From assembly GCA_024278175.1 (NCBI GenBank), contig JAJRTS010000070.1, positions 86,278-150,277 on the forward strand: a stretch of DNA of 64,000 nucleotides, read 5' to 3'. The position numbers were made by a program, and so were the translations under genes. The notes below the pieces were generated by a model. That model ran no database searches, was not told the DNA's origin, and saw only the letters and a program-made list of their open reading frames with translations. Position 1 is the first letter of the stretch; each line of letters begins with the position of its first letter. Below are positions 33,255-42,431 of the stretch, in pieces. The stretch comes from Gemmatimonadales bacterium (GTDB lineage Bacteria > Gemmatimonadota > Glassbacteria > GWA2-58-10).

Positions 33255-33773
33255 GTGAGTACTAAAAGCGTTCGCGTAAACAATCAGATCCGTATTTCAC
33301 CGATTCGCCTGGTGGACGATCAGGGCAATCAGGTGGGTATCATTGAGCTTGAGGAAGCCAGGGTGATGGCCCGGGAGCGGGAGCTTGACCTGGTGGAGGT
33401 AGCTCCGAACGCCCGGCCGCCAGTGGTTCGGATCATGGATTACGGCAAGTTCAAGTATCGCGAAAATAAAAAGGCCAGGGAGGCCAAGAAAAAGCAGCAT
33501 GTGATCCAGATGAAAGAGATCAAGCTGCGCAGCAAGATCGACGACCACGATCTCGATTTCAAGATGCGTCACGCCCGCAAGTTTCTTGAAAAACAGAATA
33601 AGGTCAAGGTCACCATGGTTTTCAGGGGTAGGGAAGTTGTCCATAAGGAACTGGGTGAGGAAGTGCTGCACCGCTTTTTCGACGAGGTCAGCGATCTGGC
33701 GGTCAAGGAAGGGATGATCAAGATGGAGGGTCGTAACATGATCCTGATCCTGATCCCGCAATCCACCGATTAA
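33255..33773 (+). CDS. infC: Translation initiation factor IF-3
   Basis: 172 residues with start GTG 33255 just after TAGGAGG. N domain VRVNNQIRISPIRLVDDQGNQ begins at residue 5; the linker contains DYGKFKYRENKKA; the C domain carries KMRHARKFLEKQNKVKV and ends ILIPQ. Prevents premature subunit joining and checks the start codon. A non-ATG start is common for infC and may serve autoregulation. First gene of infC-rpmI-rplT. Confidence 0.96.
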   Translation: MSTKSVRVNNQIRISPIRLVDDQGNQVGIIELEEARVMARERELDLVEVAPNARPPVVRIMDYGKFKYRENKKAREAKKKQHVIQMKEIKLRSKIDDHDLDFKMRHARKFLEKQNKVKVTMVFRGREVVHKELGEEVLHRFFDEVSDLAVKEGMIKMEGRNMILILIPQSTD

Positions 33774-33871
33774 AGTCTATGAAGAGTAATGAAATAATCA
33801 ATGGTCCCGGCAAAGACCAGACAAGCAAGAGCCGCGTATCAAGCGGATAACCGCAAGGAAGAGGTGTTATT

Positions 33872-34069
33872 GTGCCTAAGATCAAGACCCGCAGGGCGGC
33901 GGCCAAAAGGTTCAAGATAACGGCCAGCGGCAAGATTCGCCGCAAAAAGGCTTTCGCCAGCCACATCCTGACAAAGAAATCGCCCAAGCGCAAAAAAAAC
34001 CTGCGCAAGGCCACCCTGGTCGACAGGTCCGACCATGAGAGGGTGGGTAAGATGCTGCCTTACCTCTAA
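33872..34069 (+). CDS. rpmI: 50S ribosomal protein L35
   Basis: 65 residues, very basic, [20 protein letters not shown] with [13 protein letters not shown] later: the L35 pattern. Start GTG 33872 with AAGAGG upstream. Between infC and rplT as in most bacteria. Confidence 0.96.
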   Translation: MPKIKTRRAAAKRFKITASGKIRRKKAFASHILTKKSPKRKKNLRKATLVDRSDHERVGKMLPYL

Positions 34070-34124
34070 GGGGTGTGGCGGTCGAATGTTACAGATTGTT
34101 TCCGGGAATTCGAAAGGATAAAAA

Positions 34125-34475
34125 ATGCCGAGGGTTAAAACTAACGTCGCCAGTCACAGGCGCAAAAAGAAGATATTGAAGGAAGCCTCCGGTTTCCGCG
34201 GCGGCCGCAGCAAGCTGCTGTGCACGGCCCGCGAGGCCGTGGACCGGGCCAAGCGTTATTCCTACATTCATCGCAAGCAGAAGAAGCGTAATTTTCGCAC
34301 TCTCTGGATCCAGCGGATCAACGCAGGCGCCAGGCAGTTCGGTCTCTCGTACAGCCGTTTTATCGACGGGTTGAACAAGGCCGGCGTGGAAATCAACCGT
34401 AAGGTGCTTGCGGACATGGCGGTCAACGATCCCCAGGGTTTCGAAAAACTGGTAATCACCGCGCAGGGTAAGTGA
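34125..34475 (+). CDS. rplT: 50S ribosomal protein L20
   Basis: 116 residues: [57 protein letters not shown], all L20 hallmarks. Required for early 50S assembly and the known autoregulator of this operon in other bacteria, which fits the leader hairpin before infC. Confidence 0.97.
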   Translation: MPRVKTNVASHRRKKKILKEASGFRGGRSKLLCTAREAVDRAKRYSYIHRKQKKRNFRTLWIQRINAGARQFGLSYSRFIDGLNKAGVEINRKVLADMAVNDPQGFEKLVITAQGK

Positions 34476-34545
34476 GCCTCGGGCTGCACCGCCCCCAGCG
34501 CGGTCGAACCGGCCGCCGGCATCGAGTTTTGCTGCATCACCAACT

Positions 34546-34655
34546 AAAAAAACCGCCGAACACGCGCCGGTTACAGATCTGATAAGGACTCGCTTACCGC
34601 TTGTTCCGGGCCGTAATCAGATTTTCAACCAGGCAATGCGTAGTGCGGTTTTTTT
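34546..34655 (+). promoter_or_regulatory. Structured leader / attenuator-like RNA between rplT and pheS
   Basis: An 11-bp arm A7CCGC (34546-34556) pairs perfectly with GCGGT7 (34645-34655), and a nested arm ATCTGAT (34577-34583) pairs with ATCAGAT (34616-34622). The outer 3' arm ends in a T7 run, so a shorter form could terminate transcription. It sits where enteric bacteria place the pheST attenuator, but I see no Phe-rich leader peptide. Role inferred. Confidence 0.5.
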
Positions 34656-34694
34656 GTTTATGGCGTTAACGGTAAAGTAAAGAGGTCAGCCGCA

Positions 34695-35723
34695 ATGGCA
34701 GGATTGCTCGAAAAAATCGAGGAGATGGCCGGGCAGGCGCCCGCTAAGGTAAAGCGGAGCGACACTCTGGACTCTCTCGAGGAAATAAGGCTTGAATACC
34801 TGGGCCGCAAGGGGCTGCTGACATCGATCCTGCATGGCCTCAAGGACGCCCCGGCCGATCAGCGTCCGCTGATCGGCAAGCAGGCCAACCTGCTCAAGAA
34901 CAAGCTCTCCGGCCTGATAGACCAGCGGCGGCGGGAACTGGAGCAGCAGCGCTCACGGCGCGAGCTCGACAGCGGCCGGATCGATGTCACCCTGCCGGGG
35001 AGCAGGCCGTGGACCGGTTCGATCCACCCGCTGAACCAGGTGCTCGAGCGGATCAACGAGATCTTTTTCGGCATGGGATTCGCCCTGGCCGAGGGCCCGG
35101 AGATAGAGGACGAGTTCCATAACTTCGATGCGCTCAATACCCCCGAGGACCATCCGGCGCGTGCCGAGCAGGACACGATGTACCTGGAGGGAGGGATGCT
35201 GCTGCGCAGCCATACCTCTCCGGTACAGATCCGCCACATGCAGGCCAACCGGCCGCCCGTAAGGGTGATTGCCCCCGGACGCGTGTTTCGCCGCGATACG
35301 CCCGACGCCACTCACAGCCCGGTGTTCCATCAGGTGGAGGGTCTGTACGTGGACGAGAACGTCACTTTCGGCGACCTGCGCTACACCCTGGAGCAGTTCG
35401 CCGCGCAGATGTTCGGCGCCGGGGCCAGCTTGCGTTTCAGGCCGTCGTTCTTCCCGTTCACCGAACCCAGCGCCGAAGTGGATATCAGTTGCATTTTCTG
35501 CCGGGGCAAGGGCTGCCGGGTCTGCAAGCAGGTGGGCTGGATCGAGTTGCTCGGCTGCGGGATGGTGGACCCCAACGTGTTCGACTCGGTGGGCTACGAC
35601 AGCGAGCGCTACACCGGGTTCGCGTTCGGGATGGGGATCGACCGGATCTGCATGACGTTTAACGGGGTCAACGATATCCGGCTGTTCCTGGAGTCAGACG
35701 TGGCTTTTCTCTCGCAGTTCTGA
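34695..35723 (+). CDS. pheS: Phenylalanyl-tRNA synthetase alpha subunit
   Basis: 342 residues. N-terminal coiled coil (tRNA contact), then class II catalytic core: TGSIHPLNQVLERINEIF, motif 2 TSPVQIRHM and RVFRRDTPDATHSPVFHQVE, FRPSFFPFTEPSAEVDI, and motif 3 GFAFGMGIDRI. A Cys-x2-Cys-x4-Cys-x2-Cys-like cluster (CIFCRGKGCRVCKQ) in the insertion is found in many PheS proteins. Partner of pheT, which follows only after a ~300-base gap filled by a repeat. Confidence 0.96.
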   Translation: MAGLLEKIEEMAGQAPAKVKRSDTLDSLEEIRLEYLGRKGLLTSILHGLKDAPADQRPLIGKQANLLKNKLSGLIDQRRRELEQQRSRRELDSGRIDVTLPGSRPWTGSIHPLNQVLERINEIFFGMGFALAEGPEIEDEFHNFDALNTPEDHPARAEQDTMYLEGGMLLRSHTSPVQIRHMQANRPPVRVIAPGRVFRRDTPDATHSPVFHQVEGLYVDENVTFGDLRYTLEQFAAQMFGAGASLRFRPSFFPFTEPSAEVDISCIFCRGKGCRVCKQVGWIELLGCGMVDPNVFDSVGYDSERYTGFAFGMGIDRICMTFNGVNDIRLFLESDVAFLSQF

Positions 35724-35821
35724 GTCTTTTGCCGGTGCCGGGTTTGGCCGGATTGATTTCCAGGCTGATAAATGCTATTTCAAATTCAAGTTCTAAAAGC
35801 GGATTGAAAAATTAAGAAAGT

Positions 35822-36023
35822 ATGGACGTCTGGTTGTCAAGGGCCGTTTCTCGCCAGGCCAGCCCAAAACGGTGCGAGCGACGCAACTGATTGGTATAAC
35901 ATAAGTAATAGGATTGATAAAAGAAACGGCTTGCTTTGCCCTTGACAAGCAACGGGGCAAAACTTTTCACTCAAGGGCGTTGAGAGTATTATTCCAACTC
36001 CCCTCTATAACGGGTCTGCTTAA
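35822..36023. repeat. Dispersed repeat family R3, copy 2
   Basis: About 200 bp aligned with 21136-21333 over its whole length, same orientation. GGTTGTCAAGGGC at 35832-35844 pairs with GCCCTTGACAAGC at 35938-35950 (one mismatch). Ends one base before the pheT start codon, so it separates pheS from pheT and has displaced the normal pheT ribosome site. Confidence 0.75.
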
Positions 36024-36024
36024 A

Positions 36025-38421
36025 ATGGATGTCAGTTACAACTGGCTCAAATCACTGATCGATTTCGAGATCGAACCTCACGAGCTTGCCGAGCGCCTTA
36101 CGATGAGCGGCCATGCTGTCGAGGAAATGCAGCGCCTGGGCGAGGGCCTCGATGACGTGGTGGTCGCCCGCGTGGTGAGCCTGCGCCCGCACCCCAACGC
36201 CGATCGCCTGCGTCTGGCCCAGGTGGACTACGGCGCGCAAGCCACCGTGGAGGTAGTCTGCGGAGCACCCAACGTGGCCGAGGGCGGCGCCTACCCGCTG
36301 GCTCCGGAGGGGGCCGTGCTGAGCGGTGGATTTAAAATCAAAAAAGCAAAAATCAGGGGTGTGGAAAGCCGCGGGATGCTTTGTAGCCGGCGGGAGCTGG
36401 GGCTCAGTGAGGAGGCCTCGGGGTTGATGGAGCTAAGCGGCTCGCTTGCGCCGGGCACTCCGCTGGCCGAAGCCCTGGGGCTCGACGACTGGCGACTGAC
36501 CCTGGAGATCACCGCCAACCGGGGCGACATGTGGAGCCTGGTGGGCGCCGCGCGCGAGATTCAGCCCTTTTGCGGCAACAAGCTGCGGCTTCCTCCCGCG
36601 GAGCCGGAGGAGACCGGCCCCGCGGTGGATACGCTTACTTCCGTTACGCTCGATGACCCCCAGGGCTGCCCGCGCTACATGGCGCGCGTGGTAACCGGGG
36701 TCAGGGTCGGCCCCTCGCCCGGGTGGCTGGTGAGCCGGCTGGAGTCGGTGGGCCAGCGCAGTATCAACAACGTGGTCGATATTACCAACTTTATCCTGCT
36801 GGAGCTGGGTCAGCCCCTGCACGCGTTCGACCTGGACAAGCTGGACGGGAACCGGATCGTGGTGCGCCGCGCCCGCGAGGGCGAGAAAATCCAGACCCTG
36901 GACGGCGTGTAGCGCACCCTGGAGCAGTCGATGACCGTGATCGCCGATGCGGCCAGGCCGGTGGCCGTGGCCGGCGTGATGGGCGATCTGCCGACAGAAG
37001 TCGGTAACAGCACCACCAGGGTGTTGCTTGAGTGCGCCTATTTCGATCCATCGACAAATCGTGCCACGGCCCGCAAGCTGGGGATGTTCACCGAGGCCAG
37101 CCGGCGCTTCGAGCGGGGAGTGGATTTCGCGCTGCTGCCCTACGCTCTCGACCGCGCGGCCCGGCTGATCGCCGAAGTGTCCGGGGGGGCGGTGGCCGGC
37201 GGAGTAATCGACCTTTGTCCCCGGGAGCTGGCGGCGGCGCCAGTGAGACTTCGCGCCGCGCGCGTGGAGCGGGTGCTGGGTATTTCTTTATCGGCCGAGC
37301 AGATAACCGAACTGCTGGAATCGGTGGACTTTGAAATGGACAAGGCCAGTGAGGATGTGTTCTCTGTAACCGTTCCCAGTTGCCGGGTGCTGGACGTGAC
37401 CCGCGAGGTGGACCTGATCGAGGAGTTGGCACGGCTCTACGGTTACAATAAAATCCCCGTACCCGCCCGCATGGCGGTGTCCATGCAGGGCGCGGGCCGC
37501 GGTAACCATCACTGGGAGAGCGTGATCCGTTCCCGGCTGGCCGGGATGGGGTTCCGCGAGGCGATGACCACCACGTTCACCGCCTCGGAAAAAGTGAGCA
37601 AAATATTCGGCCCCCGCCGGTTCGAGCCGGTCAGGTTCGCCATGCCGATGTCAGCCGAGACGGACGTGCTGCGGCCTAGCCTGCTGGTGACCCTGCTGGA
37701 GTGTGTAAAGCATAATATCAACCAGCGCCATCTGGATTTGATGCTGTTCGAGATCGGCAACGCGTTCGCACGCACACCGGGTTCGGACGGCAGCGGGGAA
37801 ACCAGGCGGCTGGCGCTGGCCGTAAGTGGCCGCACGCGGCCCGTGCACTGGAGCGGCGAGGCCGCCCGCTGGGATTTCTTCGCGCTCAAGGGTGTGCTCG
37901 AGACCCTGTTCTCCCACTTTCACTTGCCGGCCCCGGCGTTCGAGCCGGGAGGGGACAGGCTGTTTTTCGAAGCCCGTAGCGCGGTTATCAGGATGGACGG
38001 AAAAAAAATCGGTCAGCTCGGCCTGCTCGATCCCTCGCTGGCCCGTGGGCTCGATCTCGACGAGCAGGAAATCTATCTGCTGGAAGTCGATCTGGAGCCG
38101 CTGGTGAAGGCCACGGACATGCCGTCTTACAAACCCGGCTCCGCGTATCCGGCGATCCGCCGCGACATGTCGATCCTGGTCGACCTGGGCGTACCGGCCG
38201 CGGATTTGATCGCCGAGATCGGCTCGCAGAGCAACCTCGTGCGCGATGTCTGTGTGTTCGACCTCTACATGGGTGAGCACGTGCCGGAGGGCAAGTGCAG
38301 CCTGGCGCTCTCGATCGTGTTTCAGAGCGGCGAGCGGACGCTCAAGGACGAGGAGGCGGACAGTTTATTTGAGAATATTTTCGGCCGTCTGGTCAAAAAA
38401 TTTGGTGTCCAGCCCCGTTGA
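36025..38421 (+). CDS. pheT: Phenylalanyl-tRNA synthetase beta subunit, interrupted by an in-frame TAG
   Basis: Reads MDVSYNWLKSLIDFEIEPHE at the start, then the tRNA-binding OB domain (RVVSLRPHPNADRLRLAQVD), the B3/B4 domain (SINNVVDITNFILLELGQPL) and the B5 domain. After these come the catalytic-like domain and a C-terminal FDX-ACB domain (YPAIRRDMSILVDLG). The frame is intact for 798 codons, the expected length, except for TAG at codon 296 (36910-36912), inside the conserved segment TLDGV-[TAG]-RTLE where the family usually has Glu. No frameshift or second stop. As pheT is essential, a true null is unlikely unless another copy exists: base-call error or readthrough are the alternatives. 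Confidence 0.9.
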
Positions 38422-38509
38422 GAACTTTGACCCCGGCGCATAATTCCTGTTGAATAATTGAGCGGCGGGTCTTAGATTATCTGGCGAACCTCTTGTGAGG
38501 ATGCCCAGG

Positions 38510-38773
38510 ATGTCCCCAGCACTGGAAAAGCTCGAACAACGGATCAAGGACCTGGTTGGCCGTTTTGACCGCTTGCGCGAGGAAAATGAATCGTTCCGCC
38601 GGGCGGCGGAGGCGGACCGTGGCAATCAACTCACCAGCCAGCAGGCGCTTGAGCAGATCGAGTCGCTTAAACGTGAAAACGGCAAGCTCAGTCAAAAGCT
38701 GGCCGATGTGGACAAGCGCCTGGAAGCCGTGCTGACTGAGCTGGAGCAGCCGGGCACTCAGCAGCATTCTTGA
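38510..38773 (+). CDS. Small coiled-coil protein, ZapB-like
   Basis: 87 residues, almost all heptad-like: LEKLEQRIKDLVGRFDRL, then LEQIESLKRENGKLSQKL. No other motif. Size, coiled coil and place directly before zapA match the ZapB-type division protein often found next to zapA, but similarity is structural only. Start ATG 38510 preferred (GAGG nine bases before); ATG 38501 and GTG 38495 share the frame. Confidence 0.6.
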   Translation: MSPALEKLEQRIKDLVGRFDRLREENESFRRAAEADRGNQLTSQQALEQIESLKRENGKLSQKLADVDKRLEAVLTELEQPGTQQHS

Positions 38774-38925
38774 GGGATTGTACACTGATGCAGAAGTGGT
38801 TTGTTGACTTCCTGTTTTGTTTGGTTTAGATTTGGGTAGCGGTACGGATATTTTTAATAATCAGTACTTTATAAGTAACACTTTTTGTTTCATGTTAATC
38901 GCGCAAGGTTGCGAACTAGACCGCT

Positions 38926-39219
38926 ATGGCAGATGATAGAACCACTTCGATGAAAGTGACGATATTCGGGGAGATATATAATATCAAGAGCCAGGCCGAC
39001 CCGAAGTATACGGCCAGCGTGGCTGAGCATGTTGACCGGACCATGATGCTGATCAAGGGCCAGGCCGGAATGCAGGACCCCCTGAAGATCGCGATCCTAG
39101 CGTCTATGTCGATAACCGACGATCTGTTCCAGACACGGGAAAAGGTAGAGCAGCAGAGCCAGGAAATAGAAAACAGATGCAACTCTTTACTCAACCTGGT
39201 AGAAGCCTATCTGGATTAA
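38926..39219 (+). CDS. zapA: Cell division protein ZapA
   Basis: 97 residues. KVTIFGEIYNIKSQADPKYT is the ZapA globular head, followed by YTASVAEHVDRTM and a C-terminal coiled coil. Cross-links FtsZ filaments. The order small coiled-coil gene, zapA, then a 6S-like RNA matches the zapA-ssrS arrangement known from many bacteria. Confidence 0.93.
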   Translation: MADDRTTSMKVTIFGEIYNIKSQADPKYTASVAEHVDRTMMLIKGQAGMQDPLKIAILASMSITDDLFQTREKVEQQSQEIENRCNSLLNLVEAYLD

Positions 39220-39284
39220 CAGACAGAACGGGAGCCGGTAGCAAAGCTGAAAAATGGCGACCGGGATTCAGATTGGGAATATAT

Positions 39285-39450
39285 CCCCGTCTGTGCGTGA
39301 TTAACACTTGATCCTACAATAGACCAATGGGAGCTGACTCCATCGGCTGACCTTATGCCTCCTTCGCGAGGACTTGGGAATCCGGCGGGAGGCATCCCAC
39401 CCTGTTAATCAGGGGTCTAGTGTTAACGCGTACGACGGGGTTTCTTTTTT
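39285..39450 (+). ncRNA. ssrS: Probable 6S RNA
   Basis: A rod-like fold is visible. Closing stem arms pair 39285-39291 with 39434-39440, 39293-39299 with 39427-39433, and 39301-39308 with 39419-39426: 22 pairs with two single-base bulges. A central bubble follows, whose 3' strand carries the small hairpin CCCTG-TTAAT-CAGGG (39400-39414), as in known 6S RNAs. A terminal stem pairs 39355-39362 with 39388-39395. The block GGCATCCCACC before the hairpin resembles 6S RNAs of other phyla, and a T-run (39441-39450) ends it. Location right after zapA is the classic one. It would bind sigma-70 holoenzyme. The rest of the gap to rny shows nothing else. Confidence 0.75.
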
Positions 39451-39605
39451 CTACGGTAATGGTCGGTCAGGCCCGTGGCCGTATCGAATATTTAATAAGC
39501 ATTCAAAAGCCGCGGCATACGCCGAGGCAATCTAGATAAATTGCCCTCGCGCCTGTTCGGGCGGCGGCGCTTACGCCCTACAAAAATCAGCTTGCTGGAG
39601 TTTAA

Positions 39606-41180
39606 ATGTTCTCAAACTTGTCATTTTTTCTACCATTGGTCGGAATGCTCGTTCTGCTGGTTGCTGTTTTTTTGCTGGGAATATGGATCAGCAAGCGCCT
39701 TGCGCACAGCAAGCAGCAGGATGCTGAAACCCTGACCAGGAAGATGTTGTCCGACGCCGAGCGGGCGGCGGAGAATATCAAGAAATCCGCCGAGATCGAG
39801 AGTAAGGAAAAATATTACCAGGCCAGGCAGAATTTCGAGCGCGACACGGAGAGTAAGCGCAAGGAACTCGAAACGGTGCAGCGCCAGATCCGCGACCGCG
39901 AAATTAACCTGGACAAGAAGCTGGACATCGTTACCGCAAAAGAGGAGGAAGTCTCCCGCGCCGGCGAGGAACTGGCCGTACGCGAGCGTGTCGTGCGCAG
40001 TAAGGACGAAAAGCTTTCCCAGTTGATCGCCGAGCAGAATGTCCGCCTTGAGCGAATCGCCGGTCTGAGCGCCGAGCAGGCCAAGCAGGAGTTGATCGAA
40101 AACCTCAAGGAAGAAGCCCGGATCGAGGCTGCCCAGTTCGTTAAGGACATCAAGGACAAGGCCACCCGCGATGCCGAAAAGGAAGCCAAACAGATTATCA
40201 CCCTGGCTATTCAGCGTTGCGCCGCCGATCATGTGGTCGAATCCACGGTCAGTGTGGTCAACCTGCCCTCCGATGAGATGAAGGGCCGGATTATCGGCCG
40301 CGAGGGACGCAATATCCGCTCGTTCGAGATGGCCACCGGGATCGATGTGATTATCGACGATACGCCTGAGGCGGTTATCCTCTCCGGCTTCAGCCCGATC
40401 CGCCGCGAGGTGGCGCGGCTGGCCATGGCGCGACTGATCGCCGACGGCCGGATTCACCCGGGCCGGATCGAGGACGTGGTCGAGAAAAGCCGCAAGGAAG
40501 TGGAAGAAAAAATCCAGGCGGCCGGCGAGGAAGCCTGCTACGAGACAGGTGTGCACGGTATTCATCCCGAGCTGGTTTCCCTGCTGGGACGTCTCAAGTT
40601 CCGTACCAGCTATGGCCAGAACAACCTCCAGCACGCCAAGGAAGTGGCCGTGCTGTGCGGCCTGATGGCCGCCGAGTTGGGCCTGGATATCGAGCAGGCC
40701 AAGCGCGCCGGGTTGATGCACGATATCGGCAAGGCGGTGGACCACGAGGCCGAGGGTACCCATACCGAGATCGGTGTCGAGCTGGCGCGCAAGTACGGCG
40801 AGCCGGAAGTTGTGATCGATGGGATCGCCAGCCACCACAACGATTCCGAGCCGCAGACATTGTACAGTGTGCTGGTGCAGGCCGCCGACGCGCTCTCCGG
40901 GGCGCGCCCCGGAGCCAGGCGCGAAACCCTGGAAACTTATGTCAAGCGCCTGGAACAGTTGGAGGAGCTGGCCGATGGGTTCAAGGGAGTCCAGAAGGCT
41001 TACGCCATCCAGGCCGGGCGCGAAATCCGCGTGATGGTGGCCCCGGAAGAGGTGGACGACAAGTACAGTGTCGTGCTGGCAAGTGAGATTTCCCGCAAGA
41101 TCGAGAAGGAACTGGAGTACCCCGGCCAGATCAAGGTACTTGTGATCAGGGAAACCAGGTCGGTGGATTTCGCCAAGTAA
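39606..41180 (+). CDS. rny: Ribonuclease Y
   Basis: 524 residues: N-terminal membrane helix ([18 protein letters not shown]), long coiled coil to about residue 200, KH domain with [17 protein letters not shown], and HD domain with [19 protein letters not shown]. Membrane-bound endoribonuclease that starts mRNA decay. GGAG precedes the ATG. Ends three bases before ymdB, a partner gene in many bacteria. Confidence 0.96.
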   Translation: MFSNLSFFLPLVGMLVLLVAVFLLGIWISKRLAHSKQQDAETLTRKMLSDAERAAENIKKSAEIESKEKYYQARQNFERDTESKRKELETVQRQIRDREINLDKKLDIVTAKEEEVSRAGEELAVRERVVRSKDEKLSQLIAEQNVRLERIAGLSAEQAKQELIENLKEEARIEAAQFVKDIKDKATRDAEKEAKQIITLAIQRCAADHVVESTVSVVNLPSDEMKGRIIGREGRNIRSFEMATGIDVIIDDTPEAVILSGFSPIRREVARLAMARLIADGRIHPGRIEDVVEKSRKEVEEKIQAAGEEACYETGVHGIHPELVSLLGRLKFRTSYGQNNLQHAKEVAVLCGLMAAELGLDIEQAKRAGLMHDIGKAVDHEAEGTHTEIGVELARKYGEPEVVIDGIASHHNDSEPQTLYSVLVQAADALSGARPGARRETLETYVKRLEQLEELADGFKGVQKAYAIQAGREIRVMVAPEEVDDKYSVVLASEISRKIEKELEYPGQIKVLVIRETRSVDFAK

Positions 41181-41183
41181 AAA

Positions 41184-41981
41184 ATGGAGAAAAGTTTGCG
41201 TATTCTTTTTATCGCCGACGTCTTCGGCGGCCCGGGCCGCAAGGCTGTCGGCGCTTTATTGCCCGATTTGCTGGAAGAAAGACAGGTGGATTTCTGTATC
41301 CTCAACGCCGAGAACGCCGCTGGTGGGTTCGGGTTGACTGACGAGATCGCCGAGGAATTCTTCGGGTTCGGCGTCAATGTGCTCACCACCGGAAACCATA
41401 TCTGGGACCGCAAGGAAATCTACCCGGTTCTCGAAAGCAGGCGCGACATCCTGCGGCCGCTTAACTATCCGCCCAGCAACCCCGGCCGCGGCGCGGGGCT
41501 CTACTATCTCGATGACGGCCGCACGATAGGCGTGATCAACCTGGAGGGCCGCGTGTTTATGCGTGACCTGGACTGTCCGTTCCGCACCGTGCTGCCGGCG
41601 ATAGAAAAACTCAAGGAAGAAACCGCGATTGTGGTTCTCGATTTTCACGCCGAGGCCACGGCGGAAAAAGTAGCCCTGGGCTGGTATCTCGACGGCAAGG
41701 TCAGTGCGTTGATCGGCACTCACACCCACGTGCAGACCGCCGATGAGCGCGTGCTGCCCGGCGGCACCGGCTATATTACCGATGCCGGTATGAGCGGCTC
41801 TGTCGACGGGGTGATCGGGGTCAAAAAAGAGCTGGCGATCAAGAGATTCCTCACCCAGACCCCCAACCGCTTCCAGCCCGCCGACAGTAACTTGGTGATG
41901 ATGGGAGTACTGCTCACGATCGATGACGCCACCGGCGGCACCGAGGAGATCGAGCGGTTCCAGATCCCCGGCGGCCAGTGA
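41184..41981 (+). CDS. ymdB: YmdB-family metallophosphoesterase
   Basis: 265 residues: ILFIADVFGGPGRKAV, NAENAAGGFGL, TTGNHIWDRKEI, VVLDFHAEATAEK, and the IGTHTHVQTADE metal motif define the TIGR00282 family. Members hydrolyse 2',3'-cyclic nucleotides with a di-metal centre and affect biofilm programmes in Bacillus. Co-transcribed with rny (three-base gap). Confidence 0.95.
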   Translation: MEKSLRILFIADVFGGPGRKAVGALLPDLLEERQVDFCILNAENAAGGFGLTDEIAEEFFGFGVNVLTTGNHIWDRKEIYPVLESRRDILRPLNYPPSNPGRGAGLYYLDDGRTIGVINLEGRVFMRDLDCPFRTVLPAIEKLKEETAIVVLDFHAEATAEKVALGWYLDGKVSALIGTHTHVQTADERVLPGGTGYITDAGMSGSVDGVIGVKKELAIKRFLTQTPNRFQPADSNLVMMGVLLTIDDATGGTEEIERFQIPGGQ

Positions 41982-42060
41982 CTTACCGCTGGTGCCTCCC
42001 GGACTTTCTGCTTAATTATTTGTGTACATAGCTGGTGCCTTGTCACGGAAACAGGTTTAC

Positions 42061-42296
42061 GTGACCTTTGAAAATTGGACGACTGAATCGTTTTGAGGAA
42101 GTTTTTCATATCACTTATTTTTATGTATGAAAGAAAATTCAAGTCTATGAATTGTAACTGCGTGATCTGACTTACAGATATGCCCCTTGATAAAAAGTTT
42201 TGGAAAAAGTGAGGGGGAGAGAAAAGAACCTTTTTTAAAAGGTTTTGTCTCTCCCCCTCACGGTTCTTTCATTTTTTTGATTAAATCAAAGGTCTC
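42061..42296. mobile_element. MITE-like element, family R1 copy C (full length)
   Basis: 236 bp with ends GTGACCTTTGA and TCAAAGGTCTC, flanked by TTTAC on both sides (42056-42060 and 42297-42301). Aligns along its whole length with 59743-59990. Contains a strong internal hairpin: 42209-42222 pairs with 42248-42261, with an inner AACCTTTT / AAAAGGTT stem. Non-coding; fills most of the ymdB-folD gap. Confidence 0.8.
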
Positions 42297-42310
42297 TTTA
42301 CATAATTTTG

Positions 42311-42336
42311 CAGGGGCGCGCCCTTGTGTTCGCCCG
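42311..42336. repeat. R2 palindromic repeat unit
   Basis: CAGGGGCGCGCCCTTGTGTT followed by CGCCCG, a diverged copy of the unit at 25711; it directly follows R1 copy C, just as another unit lies inside R1 copy B. Confidence 0.6.
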
Positions 42337-42431
42337 CGGACAAACGGATGGGGAAAGCACCTGTAATCCGGACGGAGAGAACTACGACAACCTTTTTAAG
42401 TTGCTGAAATGAGCCGGGGAGGACGACTGCC

